A DNA stretch of 64,000 nt from Sorghum bicolor (lineage: Eukaryota > Streptophyta > Magnoliopsida > Poales > Poaceae): assembly GCF_000003195.3 (NCBI RefSeq), contig NC_012871.2, positions 16,374,658-16,438,657 of the forward strand. Reading direction: 5' to 3'. The notes under the pieces were generated by a model that was not told the origin of the DNA, ran no database searches, and saw only the letters and a program-made list of their open reading frames with translations. The translations under genes and the position numbers were made by a program. Positions 1 to 11,100 of the stretch are shown in pieces. Numbering within the stretch: the first letter of the stretch is position 1; the number at the start of each line of letters is the position of its first letter.

Positions 1-590
1 ACTCAAAACAGAGTTAATGAAAACAAGCCTTGCTCCTATCGATAGCAGTTTCCTTCTCCAACAATTTTAGCATATTTTGAATACGTTCTTCCACATGCTT
101 CTAGTCCTTATTCATGAGCTTTCTATGATGCATAGGGATTCCTAGATATCTGAATAGAAATGATCCCAAATAACATCCAAAAATTCATACATATTCATTT
201 TGATTAAATGTGGCTATACCATAACAAAACAATTCACTCTTATGAAAGTTGATCTTGAGTCTCGACAATTGCTCAAAAGCACAAAGTAAAAGCTTCATAT
301 TTTTGGCCTTCTCAAGATCATTATTCATAAAGATGATAGTGTTGTCTGCATACTTGTTTGCATACTAGAGGATTGAAAGTCCTTCATCTACCAGATGTGA
401 AACAACCCCTTGAATTTGCTCAATCCCTTTAGCTCTTGAAATAAGGATAGCCAACATGTCTACCACTATATTTAAACAAGATTGGAGATAACGGATCTCC
501 CTACCACACTCTTTTCTTGGTTTGAAATATGGCTTCATCAAGCAGAGAACAATCCAGGACTGCTTAGCATGGAGCTTTGAGTACATCCAC
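1..590 (-). pseudogene. LINE (non-LTR retrotransposon) reverse transcriptase fragment
   Basis: Read on the minus strand, this segment gives pieces of a plant LINE reverse transcriptase. A degenerate QGDPLSP block lies near 490-520. It is followed by NIVVDMLAILISRAKGIEQI, then a YADNTIIF catalytic block near 330-365 (canonical YADDT with the second D lost), then a KINFHKSELF block near 230-260 and a YLGIP block near 140-160. Frameshifts and stops break it, so it is dead. It continues off the left edge of the window. It meets a plus-strand LINE fragment head-on near 590-600. The family assignment rests on motif order; the exact LINE clade (L1-like expected in grasses) is inferred. Confidence 0.8.
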
Positions 591-596
591 CAATGT

Positions 597-2640
597 CAGT
601 AGTTGAAGAGACAAAATGTTATTGTGAAATTGGACTTTGCCAAAGCATTTGACACAGTTAAGCACTATGCTACCTTGAAATGCTCATTGCCTTGGGTTTT
701 CCCTCCAAATGGATTTCTTGGGTGCAGTAGATTCTAACCTCTGGTTCTTCTACAGTTTTGCTTAATGGTATTCCAGGCAAGATTTTTCAGTTGCAAAAGC
801 AGGGTGAGGCAAGGGGATCCCTTATCACCCCTCTTGTTTGTGCTTGCAGCAGAGATCCTCCAGTATATCATCAATGGGTTGAAGGATAAGGGAATTCTCA
901 AGTTGCCCATTCCCCAACCATGTGCTAACTTCCCAATAGTCCAATATGCCAATGACACACTTCTAATCATGCAGGCTCATGCCAAGCAGCTCTTTTGTCT
1001 GAAGGCTATATTAAACACTTTTGCCACTTCTACAGGGTTGACTGTAAACTTCAATAAATCTCTTTTGGTGCCCATAAATGTTCCAAAATGACAAGATGAA
1101 GATTTTAGCTAGCACTATGGGATGTCAGGTGGGCTCTTTGCCTTTTACATACTTAGGGCTCCCTCTGGGGACCTCTAAGCATAGAATTGAAGAATTCATT
1201 CCTCTGATTGATAGAGTCCAAAGAAAGTTGTTTGCATGCTCTATGTTCCTCTCTTACTTAGGAAGGGTGGAATATATAAACACTATGATTACTCTTATGG
1301 TGAATTATGCCATGTGTTCCCTCAAATTGCACAAATGGGTGATTGAAGAGATTGATAGGATAAGAAAGCAGTGTCTCTAGAGAGGCAATTCTAAGAGGAA
1401 GAGAGGGGGAAACCTGGTGGCTTGGCCTCTAGTTTAGAGACCCAAACACAAAGGTGGCCTTGGAATTAAGAACTTATATATTCAGAATGATGCCCGACTT
1501 ATGAAATAGTTACATAAGTTCTAAGCTAAGGATGATGTTCCTTGGGTCTAGCAGATATGGTTCAAATATTATGACAATAGAGTCCTTCACACGCAAAGAT
1601 TGGTTGGATCCTTTTGGTGGAAGGATGTGTTTAGACTGCTTTCATCACTTCTTGCTAGCTGGGGATGGTTCTTTTGTGCTCTTTTGGGAAGATAATTGGT
1701 CTGGAGATTGCTTGTTGGATAGATTCCCATCCATTGCTGGTTTTGCTAAATAGCTAGATATTTCAGTCTAGGAGCTTGCTGAAGCCAACATGTTAGAAGA
1801 ACTTTTCAACATCCCAATCTCACAACAGGTAGCAAACGAGTTGGAAGACTTGAGAGCTCTAGTTCAAGGCTTTACTCTGCCTGGGGGGTTGATCAGAGAA
1901 TCTTTTGCTAGGGAACTAATAAAAATAGTGCTTCTAAACTCTACAAGCTTGCCTTCACGATAGTCCAGGTGCCTGTGGTATTTCGATGGGTTTGGATGTC
2001 CAAAGTCACTCCCAAAGTAAAATTCTTTGCGTGGTTAGTCTTGTTGGATAGAGTGAATACCAAAAATATGTTGATCAGGAGACACTTCAATGTTCAGCCC
2101 AATGGCTTATGTGTGCTTTGCAATGATAACAGGGAGCAGCATTGATCATCTGGTTTTTTAATGTTCTTTTGCCAAAAGGTGTTGGGACAAAATCGGTATC
2201 AATTGGGTTCCAGACCATGACATTCACAGAAGAATTGTAAGGACCAGGAAGTTAGCTGGTCTGCCTCACTTCATGGAGATTTTCCTGCTTGCTGCTTGAG
2301 AATTATGGAAGATTAGAAACAGGCTAGTTTTTTATGGGGTTCAAGCCTCGTTCAACAGATGGTTACATAACTTCAAGGAGGAAGCAACTCTTCAGTCTCA
2401 TAGAATTAAGGAAGCTGATAGAGCTGCTGTTTTGTTGTGGCTTGATGACTTGTAATTTCTCTTTTTCATTTCTTTCTCTGTCCTAGGTTAGCTTAGCCCT
2501 CTTGTGTTGTACAGTTCCCCTCCTCCCCTTCTATGTTTGTAAGTTCTCCTAAACCCTTTACTCTATGTTTGTTTTTATAAAATTTGGTGGGCACCATGGG
2601 GATCTCCCCCATGGACTTTTGCGTCAAAAAATATTTTGAT
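597..2640 (+). pseudogene. Decayed LINE, reverse transcriptase to 3' end
   Basis: The plus strand encodes LDFAKAFDTV (RT motif A) at about 630-660, RQGDPLSPLLFVLAAEIL at about 805-855, and YANDTLL (catalytic motif C, one D changed to N) near 945-965. TYLGLPLGTSKHRIEEF follows at about 1148-1195. A zinc-finger-like C-terminal part of LINE ORF2 (WEDNWSGDCLLDRFPSI near 1690-1735) comes next. Several frameshifts and in-frame stops (for example near 1088, 1378 and 1753) show it is inactive. The coding remnants fade by about 2450 and are followed by AT-rich sequence up to about 2640, taken as the 3' tail. It is the same superfamily as the minus-strand fragment to its left but a different copy. Confidence 0.85.
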
Positions 2641-3738
2641 TGGAAACCGATGAAGCATAAATAAGATGAAGATTGTTACAATATATATACCTACTAATAA
2701 ATTGTGAAAATTTCAGTCTGCCTCCAAAATTTTCTGCCTGCCCGTCTGCAGTACCGCCATGTCTGTGTCGGTCGTGGAATCCGCCCCTGGTATGTGGTGG
2801 AACAGGAAAAAAATAGAAGTTTTTTTAAGGTTCCCAATGCAAAATCTATATCTATACCTAATACTAAAGAGGCAAAATTTCAGCCAATATTTCGTATGGA
2901 CGAAATTTTCGCCTGGCTTCTCCCCACTTCCGTAACAATCTCCACTCCGAAAGCAACAGGACTTCCTCCGGTAACTCAAATCTATAATGAAGGTTTTTTT
3001 TCCAAATTTGCAATCTGCATGTAAGGCAAGAAACCAAATCCCATCCAAATCCAAATCCAGACTGCTCGTCGGAGTCGTCGGAATCGTCCTCGTCGGCGGG
3101 AGTCGGAGTGGTCGGCGGCGGTGGCCGAGGTGGAGGGCTTGGACAGGGACGAGAAGGAAAGAAGAAATCAGCCAAAGATCCTAATCAAGTCAAAAAAAAA
3201 AGAGCTCTAAATCGAATCCATATTTCAGACCTAGCAACAAACTAAACCAAAACCATATATATTACAAAGTCCATCCCCAAACCCGAGCGGGGAATCCATC
3301 CCCGATGGGATCCCCATCCCTGCGATATAAGTTAAGAAAAAATTTACTCAGATCATCAATCTAGAAAAGGAAATATTTATCACAAACGCATCTTGCACCA
3401 ACATGAAATAGAATCGTTTAGTTTTAGAAATCACCATAAACAAATCTATATCTATACCTATCTATAAATAAGGAAAATTTCAATCTACCAATATCTTTCT
3501 TCCGTTGCCCGGAAACCTCCGTCCGTGCCCTGTCCGGGTTCCGTTGCGGAAACCTACGTCCGTTTAACGCAGATAAGAGAGAAAAGGAAAATAAAATGTT
3601 TCTAGAGTTCCCAATGCAAAATCTTCTATTACTGTCGCCTGAAGGATCGCTACGTCCCGAAAGAATGGCTAGCCTCTATATCCTATTAGTTTAATTCGAT
3701 TGAAAATTAATAAATATATAATAATTCATAGAAAAATC

Positions 3739-4561
3739 TAAAAATTACAAAACAAATTTTGTTCAGCTCCACATATATAGATCCATGTAGTAAACAAAAA
3801 ATAGATGCAAAATGTCTGTCCTATTAATTTGTTTTTCTTTTATTCTTTAATTCAGTTGAAAATTGGTAAATGCGTAAAAATTCATAGAAAAATCTAAAAA
3901 TTACAAAACAAATTTTGTTCAGCTCCTCATATGTAGATCCATATAGTAAACAAAAAATATCACAAATTTTAGTATATTTTTTTGTTGGAGATGCTTACCT
4001 ATGCTTTTTAATCTAAAAATTACAAAACAAATTTTGTTCAGCTCCACATATGTAGATCCATGTAGTAAACAAAAAATAGATGCAAAATGTCTGTCCTATT
4101 AATTTGTTTTTCTTTTATTCTTTAATTCAGTTGAAAATTGGTAAATACGTAAAAATTCATAGAAAAATTCTAAAAATTACAAAACAAATTTTGTTCAGCT
4201 CCTCATATGTAGATACATATAGTAAACAAAACATATCACAAATTTTAGTATATTTTTTTGTTGGAGATGCTTACCTATGCTTTTTAATCTAAAAATTACA
4301 AAACAAATTTTGTTCAGCTCCACATGTAGATCCATGTAGTAAACAAAAAATAGATGCAAAATGTCTGTCCTATTAATTTGTTTTTCTTTCATTCTTTAAT
4401 TCAGTTGAAAATTGGTAAATGCGTAAAAATTCATAGAAAAATTCTAAAAATTACAAAACAAATTTTGTTCAGCTCCTCATATGTAGATCCATGTAGTAAA
4501 CAAAAAATATCACAAATTTTAGTATATTTTTTTGTTGGAGATGCTTACCTATGCTTTTTAG
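3739..4561 (+). repeat. Three tandem copies of a ~275-bp unit inside a Helitron
   Basis: Units begin at about 3739, 4013 and 4289, each starting CTAAAAATTACAAAACAAAT, with lengths of 274, 276 and 273 bp. Within each unit the first 50-60 bp recur about 150 bp later with small changes (CTCCACAT versus CTCCTCAT), so the unit is itself an old duplication. The short open frames here are repeats of the same non-coding sequence in every copy. Confidence 0.9.
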
Positions 4562-5024
4562 TGTAAAATTGAAATTGTAGTTATCTTGCTCCAATTATTA
4601 TAAAAATTTTATGGTATCCTATTTAATGTGATGCTTGATTTGTGGTAAAAGTTTTAGCACCATTTCTGCATATCTCACTGATTTACTAATTTACCTAAAT
4701 TTATGCTTGCTAAATAGTTTACAATCAATTTAAGTATGTAAAAATATAAAAAAGATGTTTCCACTACCTTTGCACGATGTGTTGTTACGTCATATAAACA
4801 CTTCATAAGCCTATGTGTTCATAATATACATACATTTAACTGATATATCATATTTTATAGGAATCATAATCTAAATAAAAAACTAAAGCTAGCAACAAAC
4901 TTCTCATGTTTTAATATAATACTAAAGTATATTAACAGATAATACTAGCGTAAGATAAGATTTGCCTAATTTCTATTTTTATTCTTAAATAAATACGTCT
5001 CCAAGCTATATATTATTGTAAATA

Positions 5025-5281
5025 CTCCCTCCGGTCCATTTTATCTGGCGCACACGTATATCAAGATTCAAACTTTTAAAACTTTGACCATTAATTAGAC
5101 TAATAATTATTAACTATTATAACACAAATTTTATATAATTAGATTTGTAAAGAATTATACTATCCAATGATTATAAGTTTATAAGCATAAATAATATAAT
5201 ATAAAGTAAATGAATGGTCAAAATGTAATCTAGGAGATCGTGTCATTCTAACCTGCGCCAGATAAAATGGACCGGAGGGAG
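5025..5281. mobile_element. Stowaway MITE in the Helitron
   Basis: The terminal inverted repeat is long: CTCCCTCCGGTCCATTTTAT on the left, with its complement ending at 5281. It is flanked by TA on both sides (5023-5024 and 5282-5283), the Stowaway/Tc1-mariner target duplication. Length is about 257 bp, with no coding. Confidence 0.9.
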
Positions 5282-5591
5282 TATTAACTATCTAATACCA
5301 TAGATATCATGGTTATCAATAAAATAAATTATGGAATTTAAATTTTATAAAAAAGATAAATATAAATAGATATGTAACATTATGTCATCACTTTTTATGG
5401 CTATTTGATGTTTTTCTCCCGTTGCAACGCACGGGCATATTTGCTAGTCAAAAATAAAATCTCACAAATACAAGTGCTTGTGTTAGGATGAGACAATAGA
5501 TGCAAAAAAAAAGGCAAGATACGCCTCTGTTGTCCACTGGCAGGCTGAGAAAAAGGAGACGAAGTCAAGCAACACGGCAATTTCTATCTTT

Positions 5592-5827
5592 GGCCTTGTT
5601 TAGTTCACCCAAAAACCAAAAAGTTTTTAAGATTTCCTGTCACATCGAATCTTGCGGCATATGCATGAAGCATTAAATATAGACGAAAGCAAAAACTAAT
5701 TACATAGTTTAGCTGGAAATCGCGAAACGAATCTTTTGATCCGTCCATAATTGGATAATATTTGTCACAAACAAACGAAAGTGCTACAGTACCGAAATCC
5801 GAAATCTTTTGGGAACTAAACAAGGCA
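5592..5827. mobile_element. Tourist-type MITE with GGCCTTGTTTAGTT ends
   Basis: The ends are GGCCTTGTTTAGTTC and GAACTAAACAAGGC. The interior has the ACAAACAAACGAAAGTGCTA block shared with the copies at 39987, 40248 and 50833. The ends equal those of the complete Harbinger element at 41052-45055. Flanking TTT on both sides is a weak target duplication. Confidence 0.85.
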
Positions 5828-6136
5828 TTTCTTCACATCGAGGTAATCAGGCAGCAGCGCATGGGTGGTGCCACGGTGGTCACTAGTAACTAGCGATGCT
5901 TGGCTGTGGGGGGTGTTCCGGTATGCTGCAAGAAAGGGAGGGCGGAGAAGCTTCGGGTGAGGACGCGTGACGGCGTGGCATCTGCGCCTAGGACTCTGTG
6001 GCTGCGAGAGTGGCAGGGGCTGGGGGATTCAAGAACTGAGGAATTAGGTTACAGGTTTCTATATATAAAGCCATAGATAGGCTTTTAGATGGGCCGAATT
6101 GATGTCGATCTTATGCTTGCAAAACAGTGTATTCTT

Positions 6137-6379
6137 GGCCTTGTTGACTTGCAAAAAATTTTACAAAATTAGAATAGTAGCATTTTCGTTTGTATTTGAC
6201 AAATATTATCCAATTATGGACTAACTAGGCTCAAAAGATTCGTCTCGTCAATTCCGACCAAACTGTGCAATTAGTTTTTATTTTCATCTATATTTAATAC
6301 TCCATGCATACGTCTAAAGATTCGATGTGACGGGGAATCTGAAAAATTTTGCAAAATTTTTGGGGAACTAAACAAGGCC
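6137..6379. mobile_element. Tourist-type MITE, same family, opposite orientation
   Basis: The left end GGCCTTGTTGACTTG is partly decayed. The right end GAACTAAACAAGGCC is intact. The interior matches the reverse complement of the 5592 copy (TAATTGCACAG, CGAATCTTTTGAGCC). Confidence 0.8.
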
Positions 6380-6394
6380 TTAGCGGACCAGGTT

Positions 6395-6760
6395 TATGGG
6401 GATCAGGGACAGGGGAACAAATCCCATCCCCGTACCCACTAGACCCGACGGGAACTATTTTTTTACCGATTAAATCCCCATACAAAGTAAATTGATCTCA
6501 TCTCCGTTCTCTAATAAGAGAATTCACCACGGAGAATCGGAGATCGGAGTCCGTTGCCATCTTTAGAGGAGAGGGCGTTGTGGGCGAGACATGGCAACGA
6601 TGCCACAACGATGCGGCACGGGAAGACAACGATAACATGAGCAAGGCCAATGTGTGGACGAGCGCAGATGTGAGGGGAGACGCTAAGACACGAGCAAGAT
6701 CCCACCTATAAAACTTAATCTATAACTCTTATAATCCTAAACCCCACAAACTATTTCTCT
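6395..6760. other. Unassigned repeat-derived sequence
   Basis: The text contains CCCATCCCCGTACCC and CACGGAGAATCGGAGA blocks, resembling the degenerate GGGG/CCCC-rich ends of small hAT-like elements in grasses. The left part at 3278-3330 carries similar CCCCGATGGGATCCCCAT text. No boundaries or target duplications could be found and no gene is visible. Confidence 0.3.
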
Positions 6761-7248
6761 AAGCATGCAAGCTATCCACCTAAGCAATGCACTACTATAT
6801 TCAATTAAAATCCACTAAGTAAAACCTTAATAACTATTTATCTCAACATACAATGCACTATAACATACACAATTAAAATCTAATAGCACACATGACAACT
6901 GTAATGTCTACATCAGCAAGACAAATAAGTATAGTCCACATTATCATACTACACAATCCACCAATCTGCAATTCCCGCATCAACGCGCGGGGTATGCTCC
7001 TAGTTATAATTATTTATGTTTCATTGCATGAAATTGGCTATTTTTTTGGCTTGAACAAAATTAAAGTTCTAAGACTTATTTTATTAACTGCATAATTTTT
7101 TTATAAAAATGAACCAACTAAAATCATATCAAGGCGTTGCCTATCTTTGTTTAATATTAAATTAAAAATAATATTTTTCTAGTTACCTTTGTTTTTTCTT
7201 CCTACAATGCCTTATGGCTCTTCATGTCTCATAAATAACTTGGACTTA

Positions 7249-7441
7249 GGCCATTTTCAGTGGGGGTTTCATGACCTAGTTTTCTATATATCTATTTTTT
7301 GAAAATAGTGCAGAAGAGTTTTATTGAGATGAAACTCTCTCTACTTACATAAAACTTTTATCATCTCTCTTTATTAATATAGTGCATATTACAATATTTA
7401 ATGTGCGTGAAACTCTAATAAAACCTACATTGAGACTGGCC
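7249..7441. mobile_element. Tourist-like MITE (GGCC..CAGT ends)
   Basis: The ends are GGCCATTTTCAGTGGGGGTT and the inverted AAACCTACATTGAGACTGGCC. A TTA target duplication is at 7246-7248 and 7442-7444. Length is 193 bp with no coding. A related copy lies at about 51370-51560. Confidence 0.8.
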
Positions 7442-7617
7442 TTATGATATGTATTCACTCGAGCTACAACATGTGTCCAAGACATATCTAAACAGAACAC
7501 GCGATCATTGGATAAATCTTCCGAGATATAAATCATCTAGATAACCGTAAAACAAGCTATTACAATTTTAATTGTTATATAAAAAGTTGAAAAATATAAA
7601 TATTAAATGAATAATTT

Positions 7618-7655
7618 GGTGTTCACCTGTAGCAACGCATGGGCACATTTACTAG
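7618..7655 (+). mobile_element. Helitron 3' terminus
   Basis: CCTGTAGCAACGCATGGG (a decayed version of the hairpin at 5418) is followed by CACATTTACTAG with T at 7656. This is a third Helitron end in the 2.7-7.7 kb cluster. Its 5' partner may be the degenerate block near 2686. Confidence 0.6.
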
Positions 7656-7686
7656 TATTTTTTAAAACTCACAAATATAAGTTATA

Positions 7687-7921
7687 CTCCCTCCATCCCA
7701 AACTGTAAGTCGTTTGACTTTTTTTACCCCAAGTTTGACCACTCGTCTTATTCAAAAAATTTGTGCAAATATAGTCAAATTTAAGTCATTCTTAAAGAAC
7801 TTTTATTAATAAACCAATACACAAAAAAAAAAGTGATATTTTGTACAAAACTTTGAATAAGACGAGTGGTCAAACTTGATATTAAAAAAGTCAAACGACT
7901 TATAATTTGGGATGGATTGAG
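7687..7921. mobile_element. Stowaway MITE
   Basis: The ends are CTCCCTCCATCCCAAACTGT and the inverted AATTTGGGATGGATTGAG. TA flanks lie on both sides (7685-7686 and 7922-7923). The arms are nearly fully palindromic (GACGAGTGGTCAAACTTG repeats inverted). Length is 235 bp. Confidence 0.9.
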
Positions 7922-8125
7922 TACATTATATCTAACCATAATATTTCTTAAAACGTTTGGTAAGACAGATTATCCTCCTAGTTAAGAATGAATGAAATTA
8001 GCTTTTCCCCCTTTTTCCCTTCTTTTCTCGTTTTTTTTCTTTTTATTATATTATATTATTCTTTCTCTCTTATCACCAACGCACGCAGAACCGCACATGC
8101 GTCTATTGGCTTCGCACCTCCCGGT

Positions 8126-11100
8126 GTAGATGTACAACGGGCCGGACCGGCACGGCCCGCAGCCCGAGCGGGCCATGCCGGCACGGCACGGGGCGGGCCA
8201 CGTCGGGCCACGGGCCGACCGTGCCGGGCCACTACCGTGCTGCGGGCCGAGGGTGCGGCCCATGGTCCGGTCCGTGGGCCATTTTCTCGGGCCGTGCCGC
8301 CCGTTCAGCTCGGTACCTCGGGCCGGCCCACAGCCCGACAAGCATATCACAGGCTCACAGTATATGAAAAAAGCATGATACAATTTCAAAGAGAAAAAGC
8401 ACAGAATCACAACATATAGAACAAAATGAGCTGTTTGTGCAATGTTGCCTCATTAAAAACCTTTCTAGGTAAACCCACCCTTGTGGGAGAAACCCTAGAA
8501 AGAAAAAGAGTACAGCCAGCTCAAAATTAATTCAAGTTTAAGTTCAGTATTTCAAACATGTCAACAGACAACAGCTAGCCCTATTACATTAGCCAGCTCA
8601 GTGGCAACCAAAAGAACAAGTCCAGCAGCACTATCCTATCAGTTTGCTCTATCCAGTGCTATGGGAGGCTCTCCCGCTGTCGGTGCCGCTGCCAGTGCCG
8701 CTGCCATCAGGATCAGCAGGAGGATCACCAATCCATAGGTTCTTGAACAGTTCTTCCAAGTCCTTGTCCACCACTGTATGTTGTTCTTTTCTTGTAGCTT
8801 GGTCCCAGTCTTTGATGCAGGTGAGCATCTCCACATGCTCAGGTAAAGGCGACGCCGGCAGTCTTCAAGAATTCTACCTGTCAAGCTGAAACAGGACTCG
8901 GAAGACACTGTAGAAACAGGGACAGCCATGATATCTCGAGCAAGAATAGACAATATAGGATAGGTTTGCTTGTGATCACGCCACCAAAGCAATATGTCAA
9001 AGTTAGGATCAGCCCATGACACAGAATCACTGTCTAGGTAAGCTGTAAGCTCATTAACAGCAGATGTAGTAGATGGAGTAGATGATGAGGACTCAAAGAT
9101 CCTTCCCCATCTGTTAGCAGCACCAGATGGAGGAAGCATGGACCTTTGAGCCCTAGCTGTACCTGTCCCATTCCCATATTTCTCCTGATACTTGCAAAAC
9201 AACCTGGTCAGCTCAGATTTAACATCACTATAGTACAAACTGTAATTAACATTAAGTGCCTTACCAAGAAGTTCTAAGGCTCTTTGGAAGCCTTTCATCT
9301 TACCTCTACGATCAAGAATCATTGCATATGAATAAAGCAAAGAAATTTTCTCCCAATACTTAAGAAATTTGGCCTTCATAGGCCTTGCAATTGGTCTAAA
9401 ATGTTCATTGCTCTCAGCTTGTTGTAAATGCTCAGCAATTTCAAATATTTGGTGCAAAACAAGTGGAGCAGTAGGATAGTACACACCAGAAAGAATAACA
9501 GTGGAGTCATAGAACAATTGTAGGAATTTAAACATATGTTTAGCAACATACCAATGCACATTAGTCAACAACTCAGAGCCATAATTAGAGTTAATGACAA
9601 CAGTAAAGACTTCCTTGTAAGGTATCAAGTGCTTAAGCATCAAGAAAGTAGAATTCCATCTAACATCCATGTCCAGGCCAAACTTCCTGGGTGTGACACC
9701 TTTATCAATACAAAAGTTCTTAAACAATGCAATCCTATGATTAGAAGAATTTAAAAAGTTCACAGCAGTTCTCAAGTCATCAAGCCAGTCTTTACAAACT
9801 TTCAAACCAGATTTGACAATAAGATTTATGATATGGCAGGCACACCTCTGATGCACAAGAAAGTAAGTGACATGGTTAGGATCAGCACGAGTAGGTGAAG
9901 GATAAGATCCCATATAACCAAACAAAACAGGGCCCAATATATCATAAGCTTTAGAATTAGCAGAGGCATTGTCTAGAGTAACAGCAAACACCTTATCAAT
10001 CAAACCAAACTCCTCAACAACATTAGAAATCCGATCAGCAATGTTTTCACCAGTGTGCGAACACTCAATCAATCTAAAACCAACTACCTTTTTTTCAAGC
10101 TCCCAATCTTTACTAACATAATGGCAAACAACAGAGATGTAGTCCTCCTTAGCATTACCAGCCCAGATATCAGATGTCAAAGAAACAGAAGATGCAGCAG
10201 GCAACAATGTTTTCATAATCATGTCACGTTGTTCATCAAACAACTTAGCCAGGTCTCTAGTTGTGGTCTGCCTACAAACAGGCTCATACAGAGGGTTGTG
10301 AGCACGCGTAATGTAATCAATCCAAGCCTGGGTAGCACCTATACCTAATGGAAGGTCCAGCCTAGCAATCAAACGGCACAATTCAATACAAGCAACCATA
10401 GGATCATACTTCCAAGTACCTAAACCATTAGCATTCAAAGCTAGCTTAGATTGTACCATATTAGCATGGTCTTTCTTTTTCATGCAAGATTTCATATGAC
10501 GCCTCAAATGACCAGTGCCATTAGCAGATAAAGCAGAGTACTTAGCATTACAGTGTTTACAGATAGCACCAACACGGATCTTGTTCTCTTTTACCTCATC
10601 AAAGTACTCCCACACATCAGAGCGCTTACCAGACATACCAGGGGTGGGAGTGTCATCAGCATCGACATCAATGGGTGCATCGAGATCGATTACCAAGGCA
10701 GTCGCATCCTCACAGATGTCATCGTCGTCTTCGATCTCCAGATCATCGTCCGAGCAGCGGTCCATGTCCTCGCCGTCGACGGTGCCCGGACGCCGATCAA
10801 CTGCATCTGAGCCCCGCGTTGCGAGGACAGCTCCACGGCCGGACGAGCTAGGCGAGGAGGACGACCCACCCCGGCCTGCACCTCCAGCACCGCCCCTCGA
10901 CGCCTTTCTTGGCGGCCTGGCCATGTCCACTTCCACTCCAGAGGAGGAAGAGGCGGCGTCAGGCACGAACCTGGCAAGAAGAAAATCCATCAGAATTCAA
11001 AGATCGCCAGAGAAGGGAAACATACAACAGCTAGCAAGAAACACTTACCTACGGCGGAGCCCGGTGCCGGAGACCCAGAGTTGCAAAGATCGCTAGAGAG

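Larger units (their letters stand above)
3445..5447 (+). mobile_element. Non-autonomous Helitron
   Basis: The 5' end is TC at 3445 preceded by A (TCTATATCTATACCTATC). The 3' end is CCCGTTGCAACGCACGGG, a 5-bp-stem hairpin at 5418-5435, followed by CTAG at 5444-5447 and then T. Insertion between A and T without target duplication is the known Helitron signature. No Rep/helicase ORF is present. The interior carries three tandem copies of a roughly 275-bp unit and a later Stowaway MITE insertion. Confidence 0.75.
2845..7003 (+). mobile_element. Outer Helitron of a nested set (boundaries tentative)
   Basis: A Helitron-type 5' end occurs at 2845: A followed by TCTATATCTATACC and an AAAGAGGCAAAATTTC block. 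A Helitron-type 3' end occurs at 6973-7003: a CCCGC...GCGGG hairpin, then CTAG at 7000-7003 with T at 7004. Between them sits a second complete-looking Helitron (3445-5447). I pair these ends by nesting order, which is inference. An older 5'-like block (ATACCTACTAATAAA) lies near 2686, and another 3' end lies at 7655. At 2990-3180 the minus strand has a proline-rich then acidic open frame that may be a captured gene fragment. No Rep/helicase coding is present, so this would be non-autonomous. Confidence 0.45.

Noticed and set aside
3739..4561. Regular repeats considered as a CRISPR-like array
   Set aside because: Units are about 275 bp, contiguous without unique spacers, and lie within a plant Helitron.
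8835..8855. Programmed ribosomal frameshift in the hAT transposase
   Set aside because: hAT elements are not known to use frameshifting, and no slippery heptamer is visible; a simple indel explains it.
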